Positions 25,876 to 34,864 of a stretch of DNA of 64,000 bases are shown here, one piece after another (position 1 is the first letter of the stretch; the number at the start of each line of letters is the position of its first letter). The notes beneath the pieces were generated by a model that worked only from the letters and a program-made list of their open reading frames with translations, ran no database searches and was not told the DNA's origin. The position numbers and the translations under genes were made by a program. The DNA comes from Faecalispora sporosphaeroides DSM 1294 (GTDB lineage Bacteria; Bacillota; Clostridia; Oscillospirales; Acutalibacteraceae). The stretch is from contig KB911066.1 in assembly GCA_000383295.1 (NCBI GenBank), positions 477,377 through 541,376 on the forward strand, in the 5' to 3' direction.

Positions 25876-27068
25876 CCTTAGATAAAATATACCACGCCGC
25901 GTTCGTTTTAAAGGATGTGATCCGCCAGACCGATCTGATCCACGCGCCCAAGCTCAGCGACGACTGCGAGCTTTACCTGAAAACAGAAAATCTTCAGGTC
26001 ACCGGCTCCTTTAAGGTGCGCGGCGCTTACTATAAAATAGCATCCCTCAGTCCGGAGGAGAAGGAGCACGGCGTGATTGCCTGCTCCGCCGGAAACCACG
26101 CGCAGGGCGTGGCTCTGGCGGCCGCCAGAAGCGGCATCCCGTCCTGCATCTGCATCCCGAATTCCGCCCCCATCTCAAAGGTGGAGGCCACCCGTGCATA
26201 CGGCGCGCAGGTGGAGCTGGTGGACGGCGTATACGACGACGCGTACCAGCGCGCGCTCCAGATTCAGAAGGAAACCGGCAGCACCTTCATCCACCCGTTC
26301 GACGACGAGGACGTGATGGCGGGCCAGGGCACCATCGGCCTTGAAATTTTGAGCCAGCTGCCGGACGTGGACGCGGTGATCGTTCCGGTCGGCGGCGGCG
26401 GGCTGATTTCCGGCGTGGCCTACGCCATCAAGTCGCTGAACCCCAACTGCAAGGTATACGGCGTGCAGTCCAGCGGCGCGCCGTCTATGGTGCAGGCGCT
26501 GGCGCACCATCAGGTGGAATGCCTGAACGGCGTATGCACAATCGCGGACGGCATCGCCGTCAAGCAGCCCGGCGACCTGACGTATTCGATCTGCGACCAA
26601 TACGTTGACGAGATCGTGACCGTGACCGACGACGAAATCTCCACCGCCATTCTGACGCTGATCGAGCAGCAAAAGCTGATCGCCGAAGGCGCGGGCGCCG
26701 TTTCGGTGGCCGCCGCCCTGTTCAACAAGCTGGACCTGAAGGGCAAAAAGGTGGTCTGTCTCGTGTCCGGCGGCAATATCGACGTCACGATTCTGTCCCG
26801 CATCATCAGCCGCGGCCTGCTCAAGGCCGGCCGCTCCTGCGACATGACGCTGGAGCTGGTCGACAAGCCCGGGCAGCTCAAAGAGGTTTCGGCCATCATC
26901 GCAGATCTGGGCGGCAACGTGGTGGCCGTTCGCCACGACCATTCCGGCGAGGGCAGCGACATCAACGGCTGCACCCTGCGCATCGTGATGGAAACGCGCA
27001 ATCACCAGCACATTCAAGAAATTCGCAGCGCGCTTCTTACGGCAGGGTACCGGATGATTCAGCACTGA
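25869..27068 (+). CDS. ilvA: Threonine ammonia-lyase (threonine deaminase) with ACT domain
   Basis: This PLP enzyme converts threonine to 2-oxobutyrate and ammonia, the committed step towards isoleucine. The cofactor lysine lies in the TGSFKVRGAYYKI motif near residue 51 and the phosphate-binding loop is GGGGLISG near residue 177. A single ACT domain occupies the last 75 residues (MTLELVDKPGQLKEVSAII). The 399-residue single-ACT form resembles the compact threonine deaminases of Firmicutes and archaea, not the longer E. coli IlvA. Its place in an operon with ilvBN under an Ile-specific T-box shows it is biosynthetic. Confidence 0.95.
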   Translation: MLTLDKIYHAAFVLKDVIRQTDLIHAPKLSDDCELYLKTENLQVTGSFKVRGAYYKIASLSPEEKEHGVIACSAGNHAQGVALAAARSGIPSCICIPNSAPISKVEATRAYGAQVELVDGVYDDAYQRALQIQKETGSTFIHPFDDEDVMAGQGTIGLEILSQLPDVDAVIVPVGGGGLISGVAYAIKSLNPNCKVYGVQSSGAPSMVQALAHHQVECLNGVCTIADGIAVKQPGDLTYSICDQYVDEIVTVTDDEISTAILTLIEQQKLIAEGAGAVSVAAALFNKLDLKGKKVVCLVSGGNIDVTILSRIISRGLLKAGRSCDMTLELVDKPGQLKEVSAIIADLGGNVVAVRHDHSGEGSDINGCTLRIVMETRNHQHIQEIRSALLTAGYRMIQH

Positions 27069-27092
27069 TCTCCCCCCAAAAAAATCAAAATG

Positions 27093-27136
27093 CGGCGGCT
27101 CCCCCTTCTTTTTGGAAGCGGGAACCGCCGTTTTTG
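27093..27136 (+). terminator. Terminator of ilvBNA
   Basis: CGGCGGCTCCCCCTTC pairs with GAAGCGGGAACCGCCG with a small mismatch and is followed by TTTTTG. Confidence 0.85.
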
Positions 27137-27179
27137 CGGCAGCCGAGCACAGACCGGCTGCCAGAAAATCACAGGTGGA

Positions 27180-27428
27180 TCAGTCTTTTTTGTATTTCAT
27201 TCTGGTGGCCATGCCGCCGCGAATATGGCGCTGAGCCTTGTTGATCTCCAGCACATTCTTCACTTCTTTGTACAGCTGCGGATCAACATATTTCAGACGT
27301 TCCGCCACATCTTTATGTACAGTGGATTTGCTGACGCCGAATTTTTTCGCGGCTTTGCGAACGGTCGCGTTGTTCTCTATGATGTATTCTCCCAGCTCTA
27401 CGGCTCGCTCTTCTACTATGCCTTTCAC
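27180..27428 (-). CDS. spoIIID: Stage III sporulation transcriptional regulator SpoIIID
   Basis: SpoIIID is a small DNA-binding protein that activates and represses many mother-cell genes after sigma-E becomes active. The 82-residue product has the HTH VRKAAKKFGVSKSTVHKDVAERL and the conserved basic C-terminal RHIRGGMATRMKYKKD. The frame is open upstream, but GGGAGG lies 7 bases before a GTG at 27428, giving (M)KGIVEERAVELGEYII, the family N-terminus. Its presence is the clearest sign that the organism makes endospores. It is convergent with ilvA. Confidence 0.96.
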   Translation of the reverse strand: MKGIVEERAVELGEYIIENNATVRKAAKKFGVSKSTVHKDVAERLKYVDPQLYKEVKNVLEINKAQRHIRGGMATRMKYKKD

Positions 27429-27672
27429 AGCTCTGCCTCCCAAACTAATCTGATTGGTTATAGATATGCGGCCAAAAATCAGAATATGAAAGCAACCGGA
27501 AAGAATCGAACGTTCCTCCCCATTTCTTCCCCAAAAACGGGAGGGAGAATTGAAATCTGCGCAATTGTATGTTATAACTAACAAAGAGAGCCAAGCTTCC
27601 TGATTTTGGCAAAAGCTGTCATCGAGCTGGAGTATGCCTCCGGAGAAACCCGGATGCTGGCCGAACACTGAA

Positions 27673-27700
27673 AAGCTCCGGAGCCGGCCAGTCGGCCCTC
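27673..27700 (-). terminator. Terminator downstream of the cytidylate-kinase-like gene
   Basis: AAGCTCCGGAG pairs with CTCCGGAGCTT on either side of a short loop, and TTTTCAG follows on the minus strand. Confidence 0.7.
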
Positions 27701-27793
27701 TCCGGAGCTTGGTTCTTGATGAAGGAAACGCAGCCCCGCCAAGGCAGGGCAAAACACGCGGCGACCCGCCGAGCTTTGGCGGCCCGGGAGCCG

Positions 27794-28417
27794 TCAGCCC
27801 AGTTTAATCTCCAGATACGCCTTCACAAGCCGGACACACTGATCCCACGAAAGCTGGCTGCTGTTGAAGCACAGGTCGTAGTTGTCCGCATCCTTCCAGT
27901 TCCTCCCGGTGAAATACTCGTAATATTCCGCGCGGCGCTTGTCGATTTTTTGAATCAGGCGGCGCAGCTCCGCGTCCGAAAGATTTGGGTGGAATTCTCT
28001 GGCGCGCTCTATGCAGGATTCCATTGGGGCGTGAACATACAGCCTCAAAACGTGATCCATGTCCCGCAGGATATAGTCCGCACAGCGGCCGATGATCACA
28101 CAGGATTCCTGCATCGCCAGCTCGCGGATCACCTTAGACTGAAACTGAAACAAATTGCTGTTGGATACAAAATCCTCGCTGTCCGGCGGAATCGGTTCGC
28201 CCGTATACGATTTGCGGAACGCCTTCCACAGCACGGTGCTTTTCACATTTTCGTCCGCTCTCGCAAACAGGGCCTCGTTAATTCCGCTTTCATCGGACGC
28301 CATGCGAAGCAGCTCTCTGTCATAAAACGGAACCCCCAGCTCCTCGGCCAGCAATTTGCCGACGGTTCTGCCGCCGCTGCCGTATTCACGTGCAATCGTA
28401 ATGACAAATTTTTTCAT
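27794..28417 (-). CDS. Cytidylate kinase-like family protein
   Basis: The 207-residue protein belongs to the cytidylate-kinase-like P-loop family widespread in Clostridia. The N-terminus has FVITIAREYGSGGRTVGKLLAE with the Walker A equivalent GSGGRTVG, then VPFYDRELL, and later CVIIGRCADYIL and RLYVHAPMESCIERA. It differs from true Cmk in lacking the standard GxxGSGKS loop, so nucleotide specificity is uncertain. GGAGAG precedes the ATG at 28417. It is a single-gene unit divergent from the leucine-rich-repeat gene. Confidence 0.85.
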   Translation of the reverse strand: MKKFVITIAREYGSGGRTVGKLLAEELGVPFYDRELLRMASDESGINEALFARADENVKSTVLWKAFRKSYTGEPIPPDSEDFVSNSNLFQFQSKVIRELAMQESCVIIGRCADYILRDMDHVLRLYVHAPMESCIERAREFHPNLSDAELRRLIQKIDKRRAEYYEYFTGRNWKDADNYDLCFNSSQLSWDQCVRLVKAYLEIKLG

Positions 28418-28640
28418 GATATCACTCTCCTGCTGGTTCCTGTTTGGTATTTTCATTTCCAGTATAAGCCTTTCCGCCGCCACGGTCAACACAAAAACAG
28501 TTCCCCGTTTTGGGATCAAGCAGTTTTTTCAGTCTTGTTACTTTTCTTGCAAATATTTCCATCTCATGATACATTATAGTTATATTATCAATCAGAATAA
28601 AATGACATCTTATGCATTTTTAAAAAGGGAGCGTGTTTCT

Positions 28641-30284
28641 ATGAAGAAATACAAACTGCTGACTCTGGTCATCGGTTTCGTATTGGCTGCATCGGCTTTT
28701 TCTGCGCCGTCTGTATTCGCCGCATCCAGCGATTTTAAAATATCGAACGGAGTGCTGACCAAGTACAGCGGAACCGACACTACCGTAAAAATCCCGTCCA
28801 CCGTTACCGAAATCGGCGCCAACGCGTTTTCGGGAAACAATCGCATCACCTACGTGACGATCCCCGATTCTGTTGAGACAATCGACGAGAAGGCATTCTA
28901 CGACTGCGGCCGCCTTGCCTCGGTCTCCATGCCCAGCAGTGTTGAGTCGATCGGTTCCCGCGCCTTTGCGGAATGCCCTAAGCTGCGCAATATTACACTG
29001 CCCAAAAAACTGACGGAAATCAGCAGCGGGCTGTTCAGCGGCTGCACCGTTTTAAACAACATTTCGATTCCGTCGAATGTGACGGTCATTGAAGACGCCG
29101 CCTTTTACAACTCCGGCATCACAAGCATATCCATTCCGCCGGACGTCAATACTATTGAAGAAAACGCGTTCAGCTACTGCTCAAGGCTCACCAGCGTCAA
29201 CTTCCGCAGCGGTCTAACCGAGCTTGGGCAGGAAGCGTTCAGCTACTGCAAGGCCTTGACCTCTGTTTCTCTTCCCCGCACCATCTCAGAGATGGACGAT
29301 TCCGTGTTTGCCTACTGCACGGCGCTGACAAGCGCCAGCCTGCCGGACGGCATGGAAGAACTCCCGGCCAAAACCTTTTTCAACTGCACCTCTCTGACCA
29401 ATATCAACTTTCCGCGCTCACTCTATTCCATTGGGGAACGCGCGTTTTACAACTGCCGCGCAATGACGGGCGTTTCGCTGCCCTCGCTTTTGGAAGAAAT
29501 CAAGTCGGAGGCGTTCGCCTACTGCGTCAATTTGCAGTCCGTCAGGCTTCCCCAGTATCTTTCCACGCTGGAAGACGGCGCGTTCTCTTACTGCTCACGC
29601 CTGCAGTCCGTCAATATTCCCGCCGAGCTCGGCACGCTGGAGGACGACCTGTTTGCTTACGACCAGATGCTCAGCTCCGTCACCATTGAGGATGGGCTGA
29701 AGGGAATCGGCGACGGCGTGTTTTACGACTGCGCAAAGCTCTATACCCTTGTCGTCCCCGACAGCGTGCAGGACATCGGCCGCAGCGCGTTTGGAGACAA
29801 CACCACGCTGCGCGGCTCCGCGGATTCCTATGTGCGCGCATACGCCAGCAGCAAGGGGTATTCCTTTAAGCTCAAAAACGATCCCTCATCGGATATCCCC
29901 GCCGGCGAGAACACCGGAACGAACAACGGCTCCGCTAATACCGATCTGATTTACAACGGCGTGCAGTACGCCGGCTCTGTCATGATCGATACGAACACCT
30001 ACACCATGGCGCCCGGCAACATTTACGACATCGGCGTCGTTCTGGCCGGAAACGCCTACACCAAAACCATCAACGTTTATTCCAGCCGCACCGGAATCGC
30101 CAGCGTGCAAAGGCTCCCGAACGGCAATTACCGCGTAACGGGAAAAGCCCCCGGCACCTGCTATGTTGTGGTGGATGTGCTGAGCGGTTCTACCGTACTG
30201 AATCATGTTTCCATCCGCTTTGACGTGGCGTATAACGTGGTGCAGCATGGTCAGGCTGCACGCAACCGCAGCTATTTCAACTGA
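28641..30284 (+). CDS. Secreted BspA-type leucine-rich-repeat protein
   Basis: The 547-residue product has a clear signal peptide (KKYKLLTLVIGFVLAASAFS, cleavage probably after VFA near residue 28). From about residue 45 to 400 it consists of some fourteen BspA/LRR_5 repeats of about 23 residues, each like I-P-x-x-V-x-x-I-x-x-x-A-F-x-x-C. After a short Ser/Asn/Gly-rich linker (about 415-430) a C-terminal Ig-like domain of about 100 residues follows, with ASVQRLPNGNYRVTGKAPGTCYV typical of bacterial Ig-like folds. No sortase or S-layer anchor is seen. BspA-type proteins often mediate adhesion to host or other bacteria. AGGGAG precedes the ATG at 28641. Confidence 0.88.
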   Translation: MKKYKLLTLVIGFVLAASAFSAPSVFAASSDFKISNGVLTKYSGTDTTVKIPSTVTEIGANAFSGNNRITYVTIPDSVETIDEKAFYDCGRLASVSMPSSVESIGSRAFAECPKLRNITLPKKLTEISSGLFSGCTVLNNISIPSNVTVIEDAAFYNSGITSISIPPDVNTIEENAFSYCSRLTSVNFRSGLTELGQEAFSYCKALTSVSLPRTISEMDDSVFAYCTALTSASLPDGMEELPAKTFFNCTSLTNINFPRSLYSIGERAFYNCRAMTGVSLPSLLEEIKSEAFAYCVNLQSVRLPQYLSTLEDGAFSYCSRLQSVNIPAELGTLEDDLFAYDQMLSSVTIEDGLKGIGDGVFYDCAKLYTLVVPDSVQDIGRSAFGDNTTLRGSADSYVRAYASSKGYSFKLKNDPSSDIPAGENTGTNNGSANTDLIYNGVQYAGSVMIDTNTYTMAPGNIYDIGVVLAGNAYTKTINVYSSRTGIASVQRLPNGNYRVTGKAPGTCYVVVDVLSGSTVLNHVSIRFDVAYNVVQHGQAARNRSYFN

Positions 30285-30363
30285 TCATTTTCCGTTGACT
30301 TATCAGGGCGCGGCGCCTGCGGAATCTTCCGTGAAGAGGCTGCGCTTTGCTGTAGATGCTCTG

Positions 30364-30392
30364 AAAGCTTCCGGCAAAACCGGAAGCTTTTT
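30364..30392 (+). terminator. Terminator of the leucine-rich-repeat gene
   Basis: AAAGCTTCCGG and CCGGAAGCTTT form an 11-bp stem with a 5-base loop and TTGC after it. Confidence 0.85.
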
Positions 30393-30422
30393 GCATACTT
30401 TGCATAGACTTTTTGAAATCTC

Positions 30423-30451
30423 TTTACTTTTTCTTATGAATCGAGTAGAAT
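30423..30451 (+). promoter_or_regulatory. Promoter of the amino-acid ABC importer operon
   Basis: TTTACT and TAGAAT are separated by 17 bases, about 80 bases before the binding-protein gene. A small palindrome CGTTATCGCGAACG follows at 30459. Confidence 0.6.
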
Positions 30452-30530
30452 AAAAAACGTTATCGCGAACGCTTTTTAATGCTACTATACTAAAGTGAAC
30501 AAAATGATCAAAATCGGAAGGACTGTTATT

Positions 30531-31382
30531 ATGAAGAAATTATTGGCTTCGCTCCTCGCTCTTACGATATCGCTCGGCATGACCGCCTGCGGCCAGGGAA
30601 ACCAGCCGGCATCTTCGGCGGCCGGCGCAGATGAATCCTGGAACAAGGTGGAAAAGGCCGGCACTCTGGTGGTTGGGCTGGACGATGCATTCCCCCCGAT
30701 GGGCTATAAAGATACCAAGACCGGCGAGTTGATCGGATTCGATATTGATCTGGCGAAGGAAGCCTGCAAGCGCCTTGGCGTAGAACTGAAGCTTCAGCCG
30801 ATCGACTGGAGCAACAAGCAGGCCGAGCTGGACAACGGCAACGTGGACTGCCTGTGGAACGGCTTCAGCAAAACCCCCGAGCGCGCAGAGGCGATGGCCT
30901 TGAGCATTCCCTACATGAGCAATAACCAGATCATTCTGGTCAAGACGGAGTCCGCCTACAAAACGCTCAAGGATTTGAGCGGCAGGGTGATCGGCGTGCA
31001 GAGCGATTCCTCCGCCGAAGCTGCGCTGAACGCGGTGGAAAATAAGGAATTCAAAAGCTCCCTGAAGCAGGTCGTGCAGATCGACGACTACACCAAGGCG
31101 ATTCTGGAAATTCAGAACGGCACCATCGACGCAATCTCGATCGACGAGGTTGTCGCGCGCTTCTACCTGAAAAACCAGCCCGGCTCCTTCCGCATTTTGG
31201 AGAACGGCGGCACGGCGATCTCTTTGGCGTCTGAGGATTATGTTGTCGGCATGCGCAAAAACGATCTGGCCCTGAAGGATAAGATCGACGAAACCCTGCA
31301 CGCAATGGCAAAGGACGGCACGATGAAAACCATTTCTGAAAAATGGTTCGGTGAAGATGTTACAACGGTGGACGTAAAATAA
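30531..31382 (+). CDS. Polar amino-acid ABC transporter, substrate-binding lipoprotein
   Basis: This 283-residue protein is a family 3 extracellular solute-binding protein. Its lipoprotein signal ends in GMTACG, so Cys20 is lipidated and anchors it outside the membrane. The ligand-binding fold shows LVVGLDDAFPPMGYKD, GELIGFDIDLAKEACKRLG and DWSNKQAELDNGNVDCLWNGFS. The ATG at 30531 follows GGAAGGACTGTTATT. Permease and ATPase genes follow in the same operon. Glutamine, cystine or another polar amino acid is likely; specificity cannot be read from the sequence. Confidence 0.92.
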   Translation: MKKLLASLLALTISLGMTACGQGNQPASSAAGADESWNKVEKAGTLVVGLDDAFPPMGYKDTKTGELIGFDIDLAKEACKRLGVELKLQPIDWSNKQAELDNGNVDCLWNGFSKTPERAEAMALSIPYMSNNQIILVKTESAYKTLKDLSGRVIGVQSDSSAEAALNAVENKEFKSSLKQVVQIDDYTKAILEIQNGTIDAISIDEVVARFYLKNQPGSFRILENGGTAISLASEDYVVGMRKNDLALKDKIDETLHAMAKDGTMKTISEKWFGEDVTTVDVK

Positions 31383-31418
31383 AACCCGCCTGCAAAATTG
31401 GTCCCGGAGGTCTAAGCT

Positions 31419-32060
31419 ATGAATTATCAGGTGCTATTAACAGAAATGTTTACGGCAACGCTGATGTCCCTGCAAATTTTCCTTTTCACCCTGATTGTCT
31501 CGCTTCCCTTGGGACTTTTGGTGGCGCTTGGCAGAATGTCGAAGCTGAAAATCGTCAATCTGCCCGTGCGCTTCTACATATTGATCATGCGCGGAACCCC
31601 GTTGATGCTCCAGCTGCTGTTCATGTTCTACGCGTTAAAGCCCCTGTTCGGGATCCAGCTGGATCGTGTATTGGCTGCGGAGGTTGCGTTCGCCCTGAAT
31701 TACGCCGCCTATTTTGCCGAGATTTACCGCGGCGGGCTGGAGGCCATCCCCAAAGGGCAGCGGGAGGCCGCAAAGGTTTTGGGGTACACCAAATCGCAGG
31801 CCTTTTTTCACATTGTTCTGCCCCAGGTGATCAAGCGGATCACGCCCCCGATGGGGAACGAATTCATCACTCTGGTAAAAGACACCTCTCTGGCGCAGGT
31901 GATCGGCGTCGTGGAACTGCTGAAGGTCACCTCTCAGTGGGTTTCGAGCGCTGTGGATATGACTCCTCTGGTAATCGCCGGGCTGTTCTACCTGGTAATG
32001 AACGGGATCGTCACCCGGGCATTTACGGTGCTGGAAAACCGGCTGAGCTATTACCAATAA
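31419..32060 (+). CDS. Polar amino-acid ABC transporter, permease
   Basis: The 213-residue integral membrane protein belongs to the His/Glu/Gln/Arg/opine permease family. It shows the EAA loop ([23 protein letters not shown] near residue 101) that docks on the ATPase and about five transmembrane helices. A single permease gene implies a homodimeric channel. GGAGG lies 8 bases before the ATG, and the ATPase gene follows 13 bases after the stop. Confidence 0.93.
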   Translation: MNYQVLLTEMFTATLMSLQIFLFTLIVSLPLGLLVALGRMSKLKIVNLPVRFYILIMRGTPLMLQLLFMFYALKPLFGIQLDRVLAAEVAFALNYAAYFAEIYRGGLEAIPKGQREAAKVLGYTKSQAFFHIVLPQVIKRITPPMGNEFITLVKDTSLAQVIGVVELLKVTSQWVSSAVDMTPLVIAGLFYLVMNGIVTRAFTVLENRLSYYQ

Positions 32061-32073
32061 GGAGGGATTTCCA

Positions 32074-32841
32074 ATGAGCCAGACAATTCTGACCGCGACA
32101 GACATCAAAAAAGGCTTCGACGGCGAAGAAGTCCTCAAGGGGATCTCGCTGGAGGTGCGCAGGGGCGAGGTGCTCGCCATCATCGGGCCGTCCGGTTCGG
32201 GAAAAAGCACTCTACTGCGCTGCATCGCCCAGCTGGAAAGCGTGGATTCGGGCCTTATTTCCGTCTGCAACGATGTATTGGTACAAAACGGCCCCGATGG
32301 AAGGGCCGTGTATTCCTCCCCTGAGCAGTGCCGGAAAATCGGCCTGCGCCTGGGGCTGGTATTCCAGAACTTCAATCTGTTCCCGCATTACAGCGTGCTG
32401 AAAAACATTACGGACGCGCCGGTGCGCGTGCTGCAGAAAAGCCGCGAGGAGGCCGTCGCTGCCGCGAGAGAGCTGCTGAAAAAAATGGGGCTTTCTGAAA
32501 AAGAGGACGCTTATCCGTACCAGCTTTCCGGCGGGCAGCAGCAGCGGGTTTCGATTGCCCGGGCACTGGCCATGAATCCGGAAATTCTGTTTTTCGACGA
32601 GCCGACCTCGGCCCTTGACCCCGAGCTGACGGGCGAGATTCTGCGGGTCATGCGCCAGCTGGCCGCAGAGCACATGACCATGGTGGTGGTAACGCACGAA
32701 ATGCAGTTTGCCCACGACGTGGCAGACCACGTCATCTTTATGGACGGCGGCACGGTTCTGGAAAACGGCACGCCGGACGAGATTTTCTCCCACACCCGCA
32801 ACGAGCGCACCAGAGCGTTTCTTTCGCGCTTTACGGAATAA
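32074..32841 (+). CDS. Polar amino-acid ABC transporter, ATP-binding protein
   Basis: The 255-residue protein powers the importer. Walker A is GPSGSGKST near residue 38, the Q-loop is [11 protein letters not shown], the signature is [15 protein letters not shown], Walker B is [14 protein letters not shown], and the H-loop His lies in VVVTHEM. The sequence is typical of the GlnQ/HisP group. It is last gene of the operon; a strong stem-loop follows about 85 bases later. Confidence 0.95.
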   Translation: MSQTILTATDIKKGFDGEEVLKGISLEVRRGEVLAIIGPSGSGKSTLLRCIAQLESVDSGLISVCNDVLVQNGPDGRAVYSSPEQCRKIGLRLGLVFQNFNLFPHYSVLKNITDAPVRVLQKSREEAVAAARELLKKMGLSEKEDAYPYQLSGGQQQRVSIARALAMNPEILFFDEPTSALDPELTGEILRVMRQLAAEHMTMVVVTHEMQFAHDVADHVIFMDGGTVLENGTPDEIFSHTRNERTRAFLSRFTE

Positions 32842-32925
32842 TTTCTTTCACCAGCCCGGGCCGCTTGATGGCGCCCGACCCAATTCGCTTACGAGTGCAA
32901 CTCACAGGATATACAATCTTCTGAA

Positions 32926-32970
32926 CCAAGCAGGAGGCTCCGCCAAATGGCGGGGCCTTTCTGCTTGGGA
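32926..32970 (+). terminator. Terminator-like hairpin after the ABC importer
   Basis: CCAAGCAG-AGGC with an internal CCGCC/GGCGG stem pairs with GCC-CTGCTTGG. A GGGAAAAAAAC tract follows rather than T, so efficiency on the plus strand is uncertain. A second GC-rich hairpin lies at 32981-33012. Confidence 0.5.
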
Positions 32971-33012
32971 AAAAAACAGCCTTCCCGATTCGCATTGCGC
33001 GATTGGGAGGGC

Positions 33013-33153
33013 TTATTGATAAGGGTACGATAGTTGTATTTTTCTGCCATAGAAAAAAATGAGAGTGTTCGGATACGAGCGAATTGTTTTAGGCGTATCT
33101 CTCCTAATCTCAATTTCTAATAAATACAGCTTAACCGCATCTTTCGTCAACAT
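33013..33153 (-). pseudogene. N-terminal remnant of a tyrosine recombinase/integrase
   Basis: A 46-codon frame starts at ATG 33153, 7 bases after AAGGAGT. Its translation, MLTKDAVKLYLLEIEIRRD then TPKTIRSYPNTLIFF, matches the SAM-like N-terminal domain of phage and transposon integrases (pattern YL-x-R-x-x-SPKTI-x-x-Y-x-x-x-L). The frame then diverges and stops (YGRKIQLSYPYQ, TAA). The catalytic domain is absent, and the next 100 bases downstream are terminator hairpins of the ABC operon. I read it as the scar of a mobile element, not a working recombinase. Confidence 0.6.
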
Positions 33154-33298
33154 ATCAAACACTCCTTAAACAATGTTTGTATGTAACAATACAGTTAAGC
33201 TGTTTCTCACAATTCAATGATGTTTTACACAATTCAGCCGAATTCTGCTATTGCAAAATCACCCGAAAACCCGCCTGAGCACCGGAAAAATCACGGGA

Positions 33299-34039
33299 TT
33301 ATTCCGCGTCGTCCGCGTTCTCCCAATTGTGCCACACGTTCTGCACGTCGTCGTTGTCTTCCAGATTATCCAGAAGCTTCTGCATTTTCGCAATGGAATC
33401 CGGGTCGGTCAGCTTGGTGTAGGTAGTGGGAACCATCTCCACCTCGGCGGACACAAACTCATACCCCTTGCCCTCCAAGTCGGAGAGCACGGCGCTGAAA
33501 TCATCCGGCTCGGTATAGATTTCAAACACATCGTCATCCGCCTGAAAATCGGAAGCGCCGGCCTCGAGGCAGTCGGTCATCACGGTGTCCTCCGACAAGC
33601 CTTCGCGCTCGATCACCAGCAAGCCCTTCTGCGAAAACAGGAAGGAAACGCAGCCGGTGGTGCCGAGGTTGCCGCCAAATTTATCAAAATAGTGGCGCAC
33701 ATCCGCTGCGGTGCGGTTGCGGTTGTCCGTCAGAGCCTCTACAATCACCGCCACACCGTTGGGGCCGTAGCCCTCGTACACGATGCTCTCATATTTGGTG
33801 CCGTCACCGTCGCCCGCCGCCTTTTTAATGATGCGCTCAATATTATCATTGGGCACGTTCGCGGCCTTGGCCTTCGCGATGCAGTCCTTCAGCTTGGAAT
33901 TGGATCTGGGATCCGGCCCTCCGCCCTCTTTTACCGCCACCGCAAGCTCTCGTCCGATTTTAGTAAAGACCTTGGCTTTGGCACCATCTATTTTCTCTTT
34001 CTTTCGTTTAATGGTACTCCATTTTGAATGGCCTGACAT
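33299..34039 (-). CDS. yebC: YebC/PmpR-family DNA-binding regulator
   Basis: The 246-residue protein is a YebC-type protein, starting MSGHSKWSTIKRKKEKIDGA KAK, with EGGGPDPRSNSKLKDCIAKAKAANVPNDNIER and the middle-domain YEGYGPNGVAVIVEALTDNRNRTA. Members act as transcriptional regulators, and some YebC proteins help ribosomes through proline-rich stretches. The gene is single, in an A+T-rich spacing region, with AGGAGG-like GGGAGG before the ATG. Confidence 0.95.
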   Translation of the reverse strand: MSGHSKWSTIKRKKEKIDGAKAKVFTKIGRELAVAVKEGGGPDPRSNSKLKDCIAKAKAANVPNDNIERIIKKAAGDGDGTKYESIVYEGYGPNGVAVIVEALTDNRNRTAADVRHYFDKFGGNLGTTGCVSFLFSQKGLLVIEREGLSEDTVMTDCLEAGASDFQADDDVFEIYTEPDDFSAVLSDLEGKGYEFVSAEVEMVPTTYTKLTDPDSIAKMQKLLDNLEDNDDVQNVWHNWENADDAE

Positions 34040-34082
34040 ACTAATAAGCCTCCCGTAAAAATAGCTTTGATATTTTATTCTA

Positions 34083-34661
34083 TCACGTTTTTTCCATCAT
34101 AGCAAGCGCCGCCTGGTGCGCCTTCTCCATAACCTCCGGCGGAATCTCCGCCGTGCCGGTTTGATCCGTATGCGGCCACTCCACCACATGCTCCAGCTTC
34201 GTGTTCATAACGGTAAAGGCCAGCTCCAATTGGCGGGTCATCATATGCGCCCCCTCGGGGTTGCTGGAGCCGTAGGCAGTTAAAAAGGCAGCGGTTTTCG
34301 GCTTTTCGATCGGCGGGCGGATCCCCATGGCGAACCGCGCTTCAAAATACCGCTGCCAGCGATCCATCACGGCCTTGCACGGTGCGGGGAAGCTCATATG
34401 GTAGACCGGCGCCGCGATCACCAGATAATCCGCGGCGCGCAGTTCGCGGTCGAACTCATCCAGATCATGAAACACGCACGCCTCACGGGTCTGACAGTAC
34501 CCGCAGGCGATACAGGGGTGATAGTTCCCCCGGTACGCGTCGAATGTCGTCACCCGAACAGCTTCGGGGTCTATCTTTTGCAAAAATGTCTGCAGCAGCC
34601 GCGCGGTCGCGCCGTGGGGCCGCGGGGAGCCGAATAAGACCAGCATATTCTTCTTTTCCAT
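34083..34661 (-). CDS. Flavodoxin-fold NAD(P)H-dependent FMN reductase / iron-sulfur flavoprotein-like
   Basis: The 192-residue protein has a flavodoxin fold with the FMN phosphate loop LFGSPRPHGATARLL at the N-terminus and APVYHMSFPAPCKAVMDR near residue 85. The cysteine-containing segment CIACGYCQTREACVF near residue 48 is typical of iron-sulfur flavoproteins and of related flavodoxin-like reductases. The frame is open upstream, but the ATG at 34661 lies 8 bases after AAAGGCAGG. The electron acceptor is unknown. It is adjacent and divergent to superoxide dismutase. Confidence 0.85.
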   Translation of the reverse strand: MEKKNMLVLFGSPRPHGATARLLQTFLQKIDPEAVRVTTFDAYRGNYHPCIACGYCQTREACVFHDLDEFDRELRAADYLVIAAPVYHMSFPAPCKAVMDRWQRYFEARFAMGIRPPIEKPKTAAFLTAYGSSNPEGAHMMTRQLELAFTVMNTKLEHVVEWPHTDQTGTAEIPPEVMEKAHQAALAMMEKT

Positions 34662-34802
34662 CTGCGGGCCTGCCTTTCTTTGCGTCATGAAACGATTGTA
34701 GCATGGCCGCTTCTCTTTCGCAAGGCAAAAATCACATGAAAAAAGACACGCGCTCTGCATATCCGGCGGTGCGGTGCAAAAGCTAGAACAATGCTTTTGG
34801 GC

Positions 34803-34831
34803 TTGTACGGGAGCGAAAAGTATGTTATACT
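34803..34831 (+). promoter_or_regulatory. Promoter of the superoxide dismutase gene
   Basis: TTGTAC and TATACT are separated by 17 bases, 33 bases before the ATG. Confidence 0.75.
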
Positions 34832-34864
34832 AGACTAACAAAATGGAGGAAAGGAAGTGTTTTC

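Noticed and set aside
27564-27571. CATACAAT upstream of spoIIID as a sigma-E -10 box
   Set aside because: The -10 matches, but no matching -35 is found at the right distance, and the leader would be about 130 bases; not supported enough to annotate.
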